64,000 nucleotides of DNA from Hyalella azteca (taxonomy: Eukaryota; Arthropoda; Malacostraca; Amphipoda; Hyalellidae), in assembly GCF_000764305.2 (NCBI RefSeq), contig NW_025932433.1, positions 1-64,000 of the forward strand, read 5' to 3'. Shown piece after piece: positions 1-13,770 of the stretch. Below the pieces are notes generated by a model that saw nothing but the letters and a program-made list of their open reading frames with translations, did not search any database and was not told the DNA's origin. How positions within the stretch are numbered: position 1 is the first letter of the stretch; each line of letters starts with the position of its first letter. The position numbers and the translations under genes are program-made.

Positions 1-989
1 GCCCTCTAAAGCCCAAATTGCGTGATCCGCTTCACCCTGCTCTCGCTTCTTTCATTTCTCGCCTAGAAATCTACGTTCAGCTGTAACTCAATTAACTGTC
101 ATACCTTGATGAATCTTGGTCTCCACGATGTCCTGTTTTCTTATTAATCCTAGTTCATGTTCGTGTCTTCAGAGATTTTGTTCACCATCGAGTGAACTGT
201 TATTGAAACGCTGTTAAAACTGTGTTATTGAAAACTGTGTTATCCGCTGTGTTATTGAAACGAATAAAACTCACGCAAGCTTTTCTTACACACAACACGT
301 GGAACATTAAACGACGATTGACGCTGTATGACCCCAATACAGTTTTAACTCCTTCACATGAAAATAAGCAACTGACAGGTGTTGCTTACATCGCTTGTTT
401 TTAAGTGACAGGCTGGTATAAGTTTTGAGAATATACCCCATGTTTAATGCGCTGCGTTGGGTTTATGCATCACGCAGGGACAGCAAGAGCTGAGGTTTGA
501 TTGCATCGTGCGCCGGTCATCACGCAAGACTTTTCAATAGCCACATTTCCTTATTGATCTTCTCTAATCGCTCTCTTTTTTGCGGTTTTTGCTAGCTAAT
601 TACTGATAGCGTTTATGATGGATTTAACCAGCCACGATTGGAGCTGCATGAGGCCAAGTTGATGGGGCCAAACTAAACTCTTCCGAAATAAGGATATTTT
701 TTTACGTTGGCAACTCTTTTATTTTTGTTATAAAGAGAAAGTCGTCTTCGACGTACAACTATCAGTAGAAATGTAATTTTAATCACGCATATCCTTGCAA
801 GTCTTTTTTTAGAAGGACCTATAACGACTTACTTCTTTATCATCATGATGTGGTTTATTTACAATGATACGTAAGAGAGAGCAAAGGTGTTGTAATAATA
901 TGTGCTGAACGTACATTTTGACGCATTCATGATCTTAACTATCATTTTTTTCATATTATGCACCAACTAATAAATTTTTTATCTTCCAG
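1..989 (+). other. hth: 3' end of an upstream hth intron
   Basis: This stretch precedes the first recognisable exon and ends in a usable acceptor, with the pyrimidine-bearing run ttttatcttccag ending at 989. I looked for the preceding homeodomain exon (helix 1, ending before HPYP) and did not find it, so it lies upstream of the window. The sequence is AT-rich with many stops in all frames. I see no gene, tRNA or clear repeat in it. Confidence 0.75.
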
Positions 990-1066
990 CATCCATACCC
1001 GTCCGAGGATCAGAAGAAACAGTTGGCCCAAGACACGGGATTAACCATTCTGCAAGTGAATAACTG
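990..1066 (+). CDS. hth: Homothorax/Meis homeodomain exon: TALE loop to W48
   Basis: This internal exon encodes part of a TALE homeodomain transcription factor. Members of the family bind DNA with PBC (Exd/Pbx) and Hox partners in the nucleus. The translation starts [17 protein letters not shown] and continues LTILQVNNW. The PYP is the three-residue loop extension that defines TALE homeodomains, and the remainder is helix 2 and the turn into helix 3, effectively identical to Meis/Hth proteins. The exon is 77 nt: 25 codons plus TG, the first two bases of the W48 codon. It lies between atcttccag and the donor gtgagt. The next exon must start with G and resume at F49, and both exons at 36690 and 37389 do so. 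If the intron were retained, translation would stop at once, because TGG is followed by TGA inside the donor. The ORF is partial because the MEIS domain and helix 1 are outside the window. Confidence 0.96.
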
Positions 1067-3189
1067 GTGAGTACCTCAGCTGTTATGTTTTGTTTTTTTG
1101 GGGGGAAACACCCCTAATTGGTATGCGCATTTCATTCTCACTTCACTTTGTTAGCCGCTTGAATTTTATAAATCATTGTGCACTAGTCCAGTATTATCAA
1201 CTTGATTTTTTCATTCGAAAAAATTCAAACGATTTATAAATAGATCATTACATATTCTATTTAAAAGTTTATGCATCCTACCTAGGTCAACCTTAAGATT
1301 CTTTTACGAAAATCCACATGAGAGCAATCAAAACTAATATCTCGCATTTACTGGGTAGAATTCGACCTACTAGTAATAGCTACCTGGAACAGTTACGTTC
1401 AGCATATTCCATTGTAATTTTTTTGTGTAATTTTGCACCTTTATCAAGCCGTACCTTGTGATGTTCTATCACTCGTTTTTTAGACAGTATTTCATTGCCG
1501 GGTGTGCAATGCAACCGTATTAGTGTACGACAAACAACTCTCATGGGTTTATCTTCGGCAATGAATGTTAACTGATGTATAACTAACTTTTCTGTTAGAT
1601 AGCATTTATTTCCGTTGTGGCGCAATCCCAATTCTATTCGTAAATGACGATCTCCGAGTGAGCTACGATTCGCGGAATTTACTAAATAATGTACCATTAT
1701 AAAAGAAATGTAGGAAACCCGACTGGAATCGAAATTAATATTCATTTCGCAGTTTGAAAGAACGAAAATAAAGGTTTGTCATGAGCCAAAGCGGCTGGAG
1801 AACCCGTGCTGGTGATTGCCGCCGCAGCTGCCGACGCAGCGGCGTGAGTGACAGGCTCATGTAATTAGAAGGGGCGCTTTCATGCTTTTTTGCCTTAACT
1901 TGCCTTCTATTGCTGTTATTATTGGACTCAAGACTTTACGGAAAATCACCCTATACACACCCTCCTCTAACGCGACCACCAGTTGTCGGCCATGTACTGG
2001 AGAAAGAAAGCCACTGCGTGATCAGTGGAGATTATGCGCATTCACACGTGCATGTTGGTTTTGTGGCGCTGCTCTGTCATGTCAACTTGGCCAGTTGTTC
2101 CGTAATTAGCGACTTCCTGCGGCAATATTGTCGTTCATTTTTACGCTTATTAATCCATTTTATAACTAGGTTCCTTGACGTTGATAGTATCAGAGTTTTT
2201 ATTGATCAAATGCAAAGTAGTTTGAATGTTTATTATTTTATTAATGACAATTTGAATTCAGCATTCTGTCCATTACGAAAATTTGATTCTAAGCGTTTTT
2301 GTACGACGGTCTTGGTCACTAGGGCGTTTTTTGTGTTGAACTTGTTGTTGTAGTTTTCTTTTATAGCGGATTGTTTGGTAGTTGAGTAATTAAAAAAAAG
2401 CAAATTCTAGTCTTTTCGCACGTTCACGTCTTTTCGCACGAGCGCTCTTGATATACTTCGCGTGGCGTTATTAAAAAATGGTTTCTTTAGCTTGCTAAGT
2501 TAATGTGCGTCACGACTCGCCTATCACTGAACACATGACGCCTAAATTGCCTTGGTGATGCAATAATTTCATAACTCCCTCATTATCAAACAGTTTGTCC
2601 ATTGATTGGCCTTGATCGCTCTGTAATGATGGAGTCACGCGTGACTTTTGCCATGTCAACCAAGACATTGTTGGTTATATCTTGTAGACTCCCGCCTGAC
2701 AACTGTTCATCATATCGACTTCAGGACTAAAGAAATTGCCAGTTTTAAATTCGTGTTTTATGTCTATTCGCTTCGTGTCTGTGTACGTGCACGTCGTGTT
2801 CGTTTTGTGTGTGTAATACCCTTTGTGTCTGTGTGGCGTATAATAGCGGGTTCAACGCAATGATTACAAAACATTGTGAGCCAAAATATTCTAAACCCAG
2901 CTATCCAGCAATCTTTCTTACTCTCTGAGCATGAAATGTGTATCAGGCAGTTCCAAATCCTTTCAAATACGTCGAAATATGCTTTAAATAATGGGTTTTC
3001 GACTGGAAACCTTGCATTAGAAATAATGTTCCTTATTCAACTTATTCTAATGTCAGATTGATTTTAAAACGATGGAATTTTGATTATTTATGGAGCACGT
3101 GACATAATTCTCTCCCAGCCTCATCGAAACTATCAGGTAATGTTAGAGCGGACGTATTTGATCCTTTGCTTGGGCTCGTCAATACTATT

Positions 3190-3300
3190 GGACTGGCGCT
3201 AATGCGTCAAAGCGAGCGAACTCGCATGCCGTCAGGTCACGGAGAATTACCCGTTCTCGCTCTCGCTCGCTCCCCTCGTTCTCGCTGTGCGCAAAAAAAA
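3190..3300. promoter_or_regulatory. CG/CT-rich block with repeated CGCTC motifs
   Basis: A GC-rich stretch in AT-rich intron has a dense run of CGCTC and CTCGCT motifs at 3254-3295. The sequence agcgagcga at 3211-3219 is perfectly complementary to tcgctcgct at 3263-3271, a 9-bp inverted repeat with a 43-nt spacer. GAGA-type CT-rich clusters are typical of arthropod regulatory DNA. No motif-binding claim can be made from sequence alone. Confidence 0.25.
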
Positions 3301-4185
3301 ACTTCCTCGGAAATCTGGACATACAGATAAACGTCCTGGACGATAATAGCCCTACTTTGGTGAGGAAAATGTCATTTTTTTATTCATCTATAGTTGTTTA
3401 TTGTATGCAATGCAAATTTCATCGATAAGATTACGATTTAAATAACTGGTATAGAACTTATAAACTTAATTCTTTACTTATAACATTTTGATTGTACGAT
3501 CCTCATGATAATTTAATTAATGAAACGTTGAAAATTATCTATAGATTTAACATTTAATTACAAAATTCCATGATAAATTCTTCTCGAGCTCTGGAATAGT
3601 GTCGTGAGCAGACTATTTGCTGTCTTTGAGAATACTATCCATTGCAGAGGACGTGTAGCTTGGTCATAGTGATCACAAGCACGTGCTCTGCGCGCTGAAA
3701 AATTCGCAGATTGGAAGCCGTACGCAGCGGCGAAGAGCAAAGCATGAGCTAATGATGCGGAAACTGCTATACGGGCCGGCCATTGATCATCTTCCCTTCC
3801 TTTTCTTGATGTTTATCCCATCTTTGACGCGGAAAGTGCTACCACTTTTTAAGCGACAAGCCTAATTCTTATAGTTGAGACATTTTCATCGAGTTTAGCG
3901 ATTCATTTTTTAAACAGTAAAATATATCTACAGCCAACCGATTATGAGAAAAACTTAGTTATAAAATATGAGTTTCACTGGAGCTTTTGTGTTTAATCTC
4001 CGAAAATTTTTTTGCTTCATTACATAGCCTTTTATTATTTGCCTTCTATATGAGGTAAGCGTAGACAGATGGCATTGTGCCATTGCTACTTTGTACAGAT
4101 ATTTCACAAATGAGAGCTATTTAATTGAGTTAAGTTTGAATGCACGTACTTGATGTAGTGAGAATCCTTTGTTGCGTCAAGGCAC

Positions 4186-4430
4186 TCATGTAGTAAGTGT
4201 TTGAAATACGCGCGGTTCCCTCGATATCTCGCAGGCGCCCGCGCATCCCTTGGCCCATCGGTGTCGCCAATCCTGCTCATTTCCGACCACAGCGCAATTG
4301 GCGGTTTTCATTCGCCTAAAAGCTATTCTAAGGGGGAGCCAAACATTCCAGACTGCCAGGGTCTGGACTTGCCCTCTGAGCTGAGTTCGCCGCAATTGCC
4401 TTTTCCTGCCTGTTTTCAGTTTATCTGACT
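4186..4430. other. GC-richer intronic block open on both strands
   Basis: About 240 bp with clearly higher GC than its surroundings. It is free of stops in one frame on each strand (75 codons on +, 69 on -). I recognise neither translation. It could be a conserved regulatory element or a remnant exon. Opposite-strand openness is expected from GC-rich sequence and does not by itself indicate a gene. Confidence 0.2.
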
Positions 4431-7400
4431 TAGCCGAGCTTGTTTACAGCTATGAGATTTGTTCCGTCTTTATTCTTATCAATTTGTCTGGATTTGTCTG
4501 GTTATTTTTACCAAAGATGCAGCACACTTTTTTTCCTTATTATGTTTAAGTAAATCGAGACTTTTGGATTGCACCGAGCGGGGCTCGTATCGTCCCATAT
4601 TCAGGGCACAGCACCGGAATGCGTATAAGCCATAAGCATATTCCACTATCTTAAGCTCGACGTAGCGGTCACAATCTGTTTATTGTTTGTGTTATATACG
4701 GTCGAAGTGAGTGGCTCAGAAGCAGATCATACGACAAGGATTCATTGCGATCATGTGGCGTGTCAGAGTGTGACGCGTGCGTTGCTCATTACTGCGATGT
4801 CACTTTGTGCTTACCAGCAAAAACTTGCAGCGAGCGGCGGGATATCGCGGCTATAATCAAATTGCACGATCCCCTTGGTACGGCCTATAGGCCTACGTGG
4901 CCCACGCTTGTTGCGCTGCGTTATGGCTCTTACTGAACAGCTCGAGGGACGCCGAGGTAATGGATTGGAAGATTAGAGCTGTTCGCTTCAAAACATTGCT
5001 TTTCGCGCCTCCAAACCTCAACTGAAAACTAAGAGTTTTATTTGAGTGCCTTGGAACATCATTCGATCATTTTACATGTGCCGTACTGCATGTTTTTCCT
5101 TGTATAATATATTGCGCTATTTTTACGTATTTCATGCTGGCTCACTAAAATTTGATCTTTGTTCGTGAATTTTTCGGTTCTCAACCACTTCTGTCGCTTA
5201 TAACAAATTTATAACAACATTTTCCAATTGAACTTCAATTTCGCATTTGTGAAGAAATTGTGTTTGTGTGTATAATGCCACCTGTGCGTATAATATATAG
5301 GTACACTTGTATATGATGGCATTATGTTCTTATTTGGTTGCCTAATATACAGTCATCTAGATATCTTTTGGGTAGAAAATATCTGTTATACTTGCTGATG
5401 AAATGTTCCCTATAGAGGTGTTCAACGGACGCCTTCGAAGCAAAAAAAAAAATCTGCATTTCCAGCAATAACCTGACATCTGTGAAAGTAACATCTTGCT
5501 GTCTGACATCTTGTGAAATTGCTCTAGCCATTCATGGAGTACTAGTTCCTGAGTGTACTAGTGATTCCAACGCCATCTCGCCAAACTGTGTTTAGGTTCA
5601 GATATAATATCTGTTCAGTGCTCGAAGAGTGTGAAGAAATCATATCCGTATTCAGCATCGATATATTACCATTAATGATTGATATGATATTTTAGTATCG
5701 AAATTTAGTATCATGTTCGAAATTTGAGTATCCTATAAACTTTTTTTCTTTAATGGATAACATTTTTAGCTAACTGTTCACATAATTTGTACTGAGCAAT
5801 TTTTCCTTATAAATCCAATAAAAGTTACGTAATATCATAGAAAGTTGTGTATATTGATCAAAACTAATGTTCAGTATTACATGTTGCGCCCGAGGCTTGC
5901 TTCGTGTGGTGTGTCTGTACCACGCAAAGCTCACGCTAAAAAGCAACCGGGAACGAGAATTATGCAAATAGGCGGTGCCACTCTGAGAGATTGCTATGGA
6001 GGCCTCTGGGCCTAGGTACAGCTCGCTTGTTCTTCTCCGCAGTCCTCGTGGCTATTGCGATCATAACGTGCACGGCCTGTGATCTTACACACGTGAGATT
6101 TGAGGCCAGTGCTGGTTTAGGTATTCATTCATTTCTGAAATTCCGTGTGTATTGAAGGCTATATGAAGATTATCATGTAATGTATGCGCGCATGCATTGT
6201 TGGTCGATATCGAGATCATGTTGTGCATTTATTGTAGGCGGTATATAGTCGTTCATAGCAACATCGAAGTTATAGTTGCTTTAGTGAAAAATTTGACTTC
6301 CATAGTTGACTGAGAACAAATTTTGGCTGATGCTGCAAATCCATTTGGCTGAAATTATTGCATCTTTTTCACTTGTCAGAAAGTATGGATATAAATTTTC
6401 ACATTATAGCATGTAACACGAATGAGCTAGCAGCCGAATAAGTGCGTTCATGTCGGCATTTGCGTGTGCTAGGATCATAACATTACTTCTTCTGGCGCCG
6501 CTACTGAGCGATCAGTTGGTCCCTCGATCATCCGCCCAACTCACGCTCACAACCCTTGCCTATTGGAGGCGTATTTACTTTCTGTTAACTCGAATGTGCT
6601 TCTCACTTTGCTATTTTCGACGGTTCCTTCGTTGCGTTTTAAGCCAAGTTTTGTCCGTAACTAATATTCTGTGTTTCTAGATGGTAAGTTTTTTTTGAGT
6701 AGAGTCTAGATTTCAATTTGACCTCTTAAATTTTTTTCTTGAAAGATGGCATATATCTGGTTAAAAAATGCGGTATATATGGTTTAGGGAATAGTGGCGT
6801 AATCAACGACAACGTGAACATTTTTTTGAAATTCGTGAGTCTGCAACGCAGTCAGTGTTTACGAATATTTCTTTTAAGGTTTACTGATTTATCGGTAAGT
6901 GGCCAGAAACTCTTATTTTAATCAATCTTTGAATTCAACTATTCAAACCACTAGTATTTTAGAAGAAACTGACTTAAAAGTTCTATATTAATACAGTCTT
7001 ATTCAGATAAAAATTCCTCGCTATCCTATTATAAATATTGCTAGGAACTTTGTGAAACGCTTCTGTGTATTGTTTGTTCCCCTACGGATGGGGACAAATT
7101 CAGGGAATGTCTTCTATTGGAGAAGTTAGTTTTGCGACCTCAGATGAGGTGAACCTTCCCTCAGACGGCACTGCTCTCCCCATCTTATCGTTCCTAACTT
7201 TTGCTCAATTGCTTCCAAACTCTCGCGTTGTTTGTCACCCGCTGTTGTTTTATGCAGACTTGTCGTGGAGTTTTTGTTTCTGTACCGCCGCTAACGGCCT
7301 ATATGAGAATAGTCGACACCACCGACGCCTTCTCTTAATGTATAGTCTTAGCTGTATAGATAGATACCGACTCTCTTCGACTGCATTTTCATGGATACTG

Positions 7401-10400
7401 GCTTGTTTTCAAGAGTTATGTAAGAACTTTCCTTAAAATATATACCTACTTGATTTTTTCTGTATTTTCCGTTGTCGAGTTCTTCTAATCAACAGAATTC
7501 TAGACGAACCTAATGCCTGCATTCTGATAACTTGTTATTTTTTTAATTCAACTCGTTTTGTGTGCGTGAATGAGTTTTAGAGAAAATATTCTTCAATGTC
7601 ATGGAGTTCAAACAAAATTTTAGCTCAGAAACAAACGCACTAGCTGTTTTAACCCATTGCAGTTATTATTCCATCGGGTGACGTCGGCTTCATGCACTGT
7701 TCAGCTCCTGAAGAACGTAAGTCACCCTTGTCATGTTGCGCATTTTGGCGGCAAATGGCGTGTTCTGTAACTACCAAAAATGGATCTGATCATTTGTTGG
7801 ACGTCGATCTGATCCTTATAGCCGCTCTTCGAATTTTAGCCCCGGAGCGTAATTAGATTCACATGAGATTTGCATGTGTCGGTTCCACTCAAAACTTGTC
7901 ACTTGGAGTGTCACTTGAAGTCGTTATTTTGCGCATTTAGGAGTGATGAATGCGAGATGCACGTAAGAGTTCCCCCCAACTAGAGACCATTAAAAAAGCC
8001 CAGCTAATTAATGTATTATGCAGCGTGGAGCGCTGGTGACGGCTATATAGGGAGGCTGCTCGGCTTGTCCGAGGGGAAGTAAACCTCAGCCTGAAAAGAT
8101 GCGAAAAAAACTTTGCCTTTGTAAAAAGAGGGAACTATCAAGAGAGTGTCGTATGAGAAATAAATACAACGGCATAAGTTATCCAAAATAAATATCGAGA
8201 ATGCCTACTTTTTTAACGTGATCAGACAAAATTTTAAATGAGTTGCAAACTGTTACTAATCGCAAATCCAACTGCTGCATGCGAATATCTATTTTCAGGA
8301 TGTTTTTTATTATAGGAACAGCTCTCGTCACTCTTCTCTCACATCAGGTCATTTGCATACTAACTTACTCTACTCGATACGTTGCACCCTCGTGCCACCA
8401 AATTGAACTTTTGAACGAACAATGACTAATGTCCCTCTTATCGCACCCTTGCGGATGGAAGCCAATATTCATGCCTTGTCGTTCCCTCGTCCCCGCCTGG
8501 AAGAGTCAACTTTCCAGTTTAAGCCTTTTAAGAGTTCAAAAACCCCAGATGCTCTTTTGCATTATTGTAAGGGATTTTCTATCGTCGTGCAGTCATTTCT
8601 GTGTCATACTGGTAAATAGCCCTCTAGGATAAATGCCTATGCACACTAAATAATTTCGTTTAAATAGTTTATGTCCATCTGAAAAATAATCGTGATTAAC
8701 TCTCGATTAATTGACTAGTGGGAGCAAATCCAATGACGAAATTCAGGAAGTTGACCCCACCCTCGCTACGTTTCTGAGCAAACAATGTTTGTTTCGCTCA
8801 TCCGCCGCTAGTTGCGTTATATAGCTCAGTTGTATTAATATTCAGGATCTGCTGCTTTTTTACTGATTGTATACAATTCTAAGTTTTTGAAAGCGATTTG
8901 AGAAATTAATGCTTTCCTGAAAGGGACATTCTTACTAGATTTCAACTAGCGAATATGAAAATCTTTCGTATAATTTGTACTTCCCTTGTGCAAATATAAG
9001 TCTGTGACATTATCTAATTCACTTTAAATAACCTTCAATACAAGACTCGGCTGATGTAGCATTTTCAGGTTATGGCTTCAGCGTCAAGAATAATTCACGA
9101 CAAAGTTAATTATTGAGCACACATGTATATAGGTGCACCTTGATCACGGTGCACGCGAGGTCTTTCAGGCGCCGCAGCGCTTTGAGGGAGGTATTTTTCA
9201 AAAGGCGAAGCTTTTAATGTGACCTGTTTTACGCTCACCGTGTTTGGCTTTAAAGGCGTAATGGATCCCTTGGGAACGCCGTCTTAATGTCATTTATGAT
9301 ACCATCACAATGCGCTGGACTTGCTGCTCCCCTTTGTGATCCTCCATCTAGACTTTAAATAATCCTTTTCTTCCAACCATTTGCGTTCTACAAATGGAAT
9401 GATAACAAAAATCTTAGTGTGCGGTTCACAAAAATTTGGACACGCTTTTCGCTATTATAGACAGACAGGTCCAATAACGAGACGCCACAGAACCAAATAA
9501 GGAGGTTCTAACTCATTAACTTAGGTTATTACTCACTTTCACTGTACTGATAGCAATCTTCAAAAATTTTTGTATTACGAACTTTTCTGTTAAACAGGAA
9601 AAACGTGCCAATAATTCGCTTATTATACATGCAGGACGAGCTTTAATTTTACAACAATTTTCTGATTCTCAATAAAAAGCCCGCATAATACTAAAATAAT
9701 AAACTAACTAATAATAACTACTAAACTAATTTAATCGACTCTTACTTAAAAGGGAATTCCATTTGTTTTAATGTTTTTTCCTCTCAGTTCAACGAAATCT
9801 GACTAATTTGACTCCATCCGCTCTTATTTTCTATTCATATCTGTGTCAGATTCCGGTTGCTGAATTTCTTTCTTTGGTTTGAGTTTTGTGTGAGCATTTA
9901 GTGGTGTGTGTGGCGTCGGAAACGCTTGCTGGAACCCCTTCACTCATTGGTGCTGCCGTAATTACAGATAAATTCTGGCATTGTTGGCCTGTAATGATTT
10001 CCTTGGGGGTTGCGACCGAGACGCCGCTCGCGCAATAGCTGCTGCTCTGCACCGGCAAATGTATACAAGTTCCGTATCGACCTCGTCAGTAGCATGCGAG
10101 TTAAATTATGCGTTTTGCGTGATATTCAATGAACAGTTGAATGTATTCTGAAACAATTGTAATAATTTAATACTCAATACCATTTTTAACCCTTATTTAC
10201 GAATATGTCAACGTCGTTAATGTTATGTTTGTCGAAAGGCCTGTAAATTGGCTTGCTGTTTGTAGAAAACAGGCTTAACCCTTTAAATTATTTTCAGTAT
10301 CCAGGGGAAATTAACGAGAAGTCATTTGAAATATGGTGAAAATTTCATAATTTGCTTATCTCCTATATGTTTGCAACGAATGGGAAAACCCTCGAGGACA

Positions 10401-10892
10401 TCCATAGTCAATTATATACTTTTATGCGTTAGTTTGACAAACTCGATGTCAGTATGTTCGTTCCTTCGTTCACCGAGAACTGCGGTTTTTTCTGAACAGC
10501 ATAAGTTATAGTGGAAATATTTGTTCGCATTATGAATTCAACGGTAAAACTTGAACTTTTCCGTTCTTATAGCGGTTGGTACCTCAAATAATGTAAAATT
10601 GTTTTTGGAAAAAGATAAGATTTTCTCTCTAAAAGATGTTTATCATTTATCACTGTTTTTGTTTCGTTAACCCTTGTATTACGCAATTAAACGTTTGGTA
10701 TAAGGCCAGTTTTCATGCAGAGTTTGCAATCGAGTGATGAATTATTCTACATTTGTCACATTGTTTGAATTTTTTTCTTAATTAGTATTGAATTATCATG
10801 TAGCAATAAACGTATTTACGAACAAATTTTGGAATACTCGAATGAACTAACTATGTTTAGACAGAAAAATCTCAGTTAGATAGAAAAATCTA

Positions 10893-11035
10893 TTGCGGCG
10901 GGTTTGGACGCAGTCGTGCAGCCTAGAAGAGACTGCAGCGGCGGCGGCCAGCCAGCACTGCCTCGGCGCCTTCCAATATCGCTGTCGAGCGAGCAATGGA
11001 TGGCCTCTATGCCACGGTCTAAATTACAATGCAAA
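10893..11035. other. GC-rich intronic island
   Basis: A sharp GC-rich patch with a gcggcggcggcc run at 10937-10950 lies inside AT-rich intron. It has open frames of 99 and 64 codons that I do not recognise, and no convincing splice-site pair. It is a candidate regulatory element only. Confidence 0.2.
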
Positions 11036-11689
11036 ATTCTTGCATCTTCAATTGTGTTCCAGTATTCATTTGGTGCGCTCCCGGCCCTTCCTCCCTAGCT
11101 ATACATTCCTAGCTATTTCAATTACGGCCAAAACTGTTTTCAAACTTTGCAACAGTTTGCAGCCGCTTTTCTTGTTCTTGTGTTCTCGCTAAATAAATGG
11201 GTTATAGTTAATTCCACTCGAAGTGCGTGCGTTTTGTCTGACTACTCAATCATCAATTGCGTGTCCTCAATCAACGCATACTCTATTCATAACCTCGTAT
11301 GGTTCGTATACTTCCGTATGGTTCGTACAAAATAATTGGATAGTTTACGTGGACTTTATTGCTTCATATTTATTATTGAGAAGTGAGGTTTATTTTTGTC
11401 AATGACTTACAACGACCATTTTTCACCTGAGTCGGCCGTAATGACGCCAATAAAATGGTTTTGTTTGGTTTTGTGTGAGCAATCATCGATATATAGCAGT
11501 GGCGCTGCTGTCGGATGCCCAGAAGTTGCAAGCAACGCGCGCAAAATGTGAGAAAAGCAGCGGTGGTAGCGCTGGGCTCGTAAAGAGGCCTAGCGTAATC
11601 GGAGCATAAATTCTTGCAACATCCGAGAGTCGCGCTCGCTTCAGCCGCTCCGAAATACGGGATCGCAAAATGCAAGGAGTTTTTGCGAC

Positions 11690-12075
11690 GGCTGTAGGAA
11701 TTTATGGCGTCGCTGGGAGTGCTGTAGGTGAGAGAGGAGTGAGAGGGACCGACTCATGGGAGGGGGCAACTGTCGGCATCACAAAGGGCGGATCGCCTCA
11801 CAAGGAGGAGCTTGTGAGAGTCTGAGGCTCTCCCTCGCTCCTCCCGCACTCAAGTGAGTGAGAGTAACTCCACCTCTCACTGCAGCGCCGCTAGCTGTTC
11901 TCTGCAAGCGCTCACTACTGTCACTGCATGAGCAGCCAGCGAGCACTCCTCTCTCCGAGCTCCATATACTTCAGCGCTCAAATGTCTGACAAAACGTCTC
12001 TATCGTGCCAATGATCTCTCATGTTCAGAGGAATGGAGCTCTCACTCCGTGATTCCATCGCCATGCATTAACCCT
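11690..12075. promoter_or_regulatory. GAGTG/CACTC-rich intronic block
   Basis: About 380 bp is packed with GAGAG, GAGTG, CTCTC and CACTC words in both orientations, for example gtgagagaggagtgagag near 11727 and agtgagtgagag near 11854, with relatively high GC. The next stretch has gcgctcactactgtcactg and gcgagcactcctctctcc. Motifs of this type suit GAGA-factor or E-box-like regulatory DNA in arthropods. I see no ORF or long perfect repeat. The assignment as a regulatory element is inference. Confidence 0.25.
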
Positions 12076-13027
12076 AGCCGCCGGTTTGTAGCGCTGCGTA
12101 TTAATTAATTTCGCTCACTAATTATTTTGCGGTGACGTAGGCTTCCTTACTTGCTTATGGCTGTCGATCTTGCACTGTTGCTGATCTAATTTATTTTACC
12201 GCTCTCAAGCACGAATTGATCTTGAACATTAATAGCTTTGAAGCAAATATCAGGATCCTCATTGTTCATATTATAATTAATATTATTTTAAAATTTTAGA
12301 ATGGTTATTATTAGGTGTACTGTTAGGTGCCAATTGTAACTATTCGATTTGAGGAGCCATTCTCAGCTTATATAGTTGTGCGATATTTGCGGAATATTGC
12401 TTGTATTTTACTCAGTTTTAGCGGTCACCGGCGACTGCTATAAAGTAAAAAATTTTGTAAACCTTGTATACGTAACTCTTGTTTATGTGTAATAAATAAG
12501 TGGCCTGCCAAAATTATGCAATCGCCATAATTGATCGTTTTCATATTAATTTGGATTTGTATAAAATGTATGAATGTTGTTTATTGGAATTTCGCAAATC
12601 ATATCAGTACAAAATCGTGAAGACGCTCTAAAAAAATGTCATTGTTCTATATGTATTCGACTAAAGATTTAATAATTTAACGCTGACGTCGCATTTCATG
12701 CCATTTACAAGATTTTTAGGAGTATCACTAAAAATATAAGCGCTTGCTTTGCATTCTTCTGTGTTCTGAGTGGCATATACGTACATGCGAATAAGTTTGT
12801 TTGCTGAACAAATTATTGCATCATTTACAATCTATGTGAGATCGAAAGTGCTCCTGAGACCTCATTGATGCAATAGTGTTGCTCGCAGCCAAAAATGTCC
12901 ATAACTTGAAGCATCTATTGGTTCATTTTGTAAAGTATAAGTTGCAGGCTGAACACCGTTGCGTTTTCCATAAAGACGCAAGCTATATTTTTAAGCTGAG
13001 TTTGGTTTTTGGGGCCCGTGTTTGCAG

Positions 13028-13307
13028 GGCCCCCCGCGAGCAGGCCAAGACTGTCGGCAGGGGTCGTCGGTGCCTCACTGGGGGGCGCTGGCCTACCCGA
13101 CACCCGCTGAGCCGTCGACTCCCTCTGCTGGAGCTCGCCACGCAATGTCCGAGATTAGCTTTACATTTGTGCTCCATGTTCACTACATGACGCAAACCAC
13201 ACCTTTTGCCTTAAATGCTCGCCTCGCTTACCTCGCTCCATCGCGCGGCGTAGATCATATATGCCAAGCCGAATGATATGTCATAGTTCTAATGGAATTT
13301 TATTAAA
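13028..13307 (+). CDS. Possible alternative terminal exon of hth
   Basis: An acceptor-like run, ggtttttggggcccgtgtttgcag, ends at 13027 and opens a GC-rich block unlike the flanking intron. Spliced from 1066, its first G completes W48 and the frame then reads APREQAKTVGRGRR and continues 53 codons after W48 to TGA at 13188-13190. A polyadenylation-like ATTAAA follows at 13302-13307 with T/GT-rich sequence after it. The product would end before the recognition helix, giving a Hth form unable to bind DNA through its homeodomain. Homeodomain-less Hth isoforms made by alternative processing are known in Drosophila, though from a different position. The peptide resembles nothing I know, and a second frame is also open, so this may equally be a GC-rich regulatory island. 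Confidence 0.2.
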
Positions 13308-13770
13308 GTTTCATAGATCTTTGCTGGCATTTGATGATGCTCCTTATACATTTTATTCTGTGCAGAATTATTTACTTAAATTGTAATCTCCGTTTTTTTT
13401 TTGTTTTTTTTTTCTGAAAATTTTTCTTCTCAGAAATATTGTATCAGTTGTTGCTGTTAGCTTTCTACACTTTTGCAATTTTAAATAATCGTAAAATATA
13501 TTTCAGTAGCTAATGCGTTGATTTTTTATTTGTATTTTTTTCGTTCATTTCCAAGATAAATTTAAGCGTTCTCCACTTTCGTACTCCATAGATGCTGAGT
13601 TAACTTATGTTCATCTTATTTAAAAAATAACGTTCACAATACTTATTAATTACGTTGTCAAATATGCTGCGATGATTGCACCGCTCTTCGGAATCGATTC
13701 AGAAAATTCTGAACTTATATGGTGAAAAATATATCTATGTGTTCAAGTCATAAAATCAAATCATTAGCTC

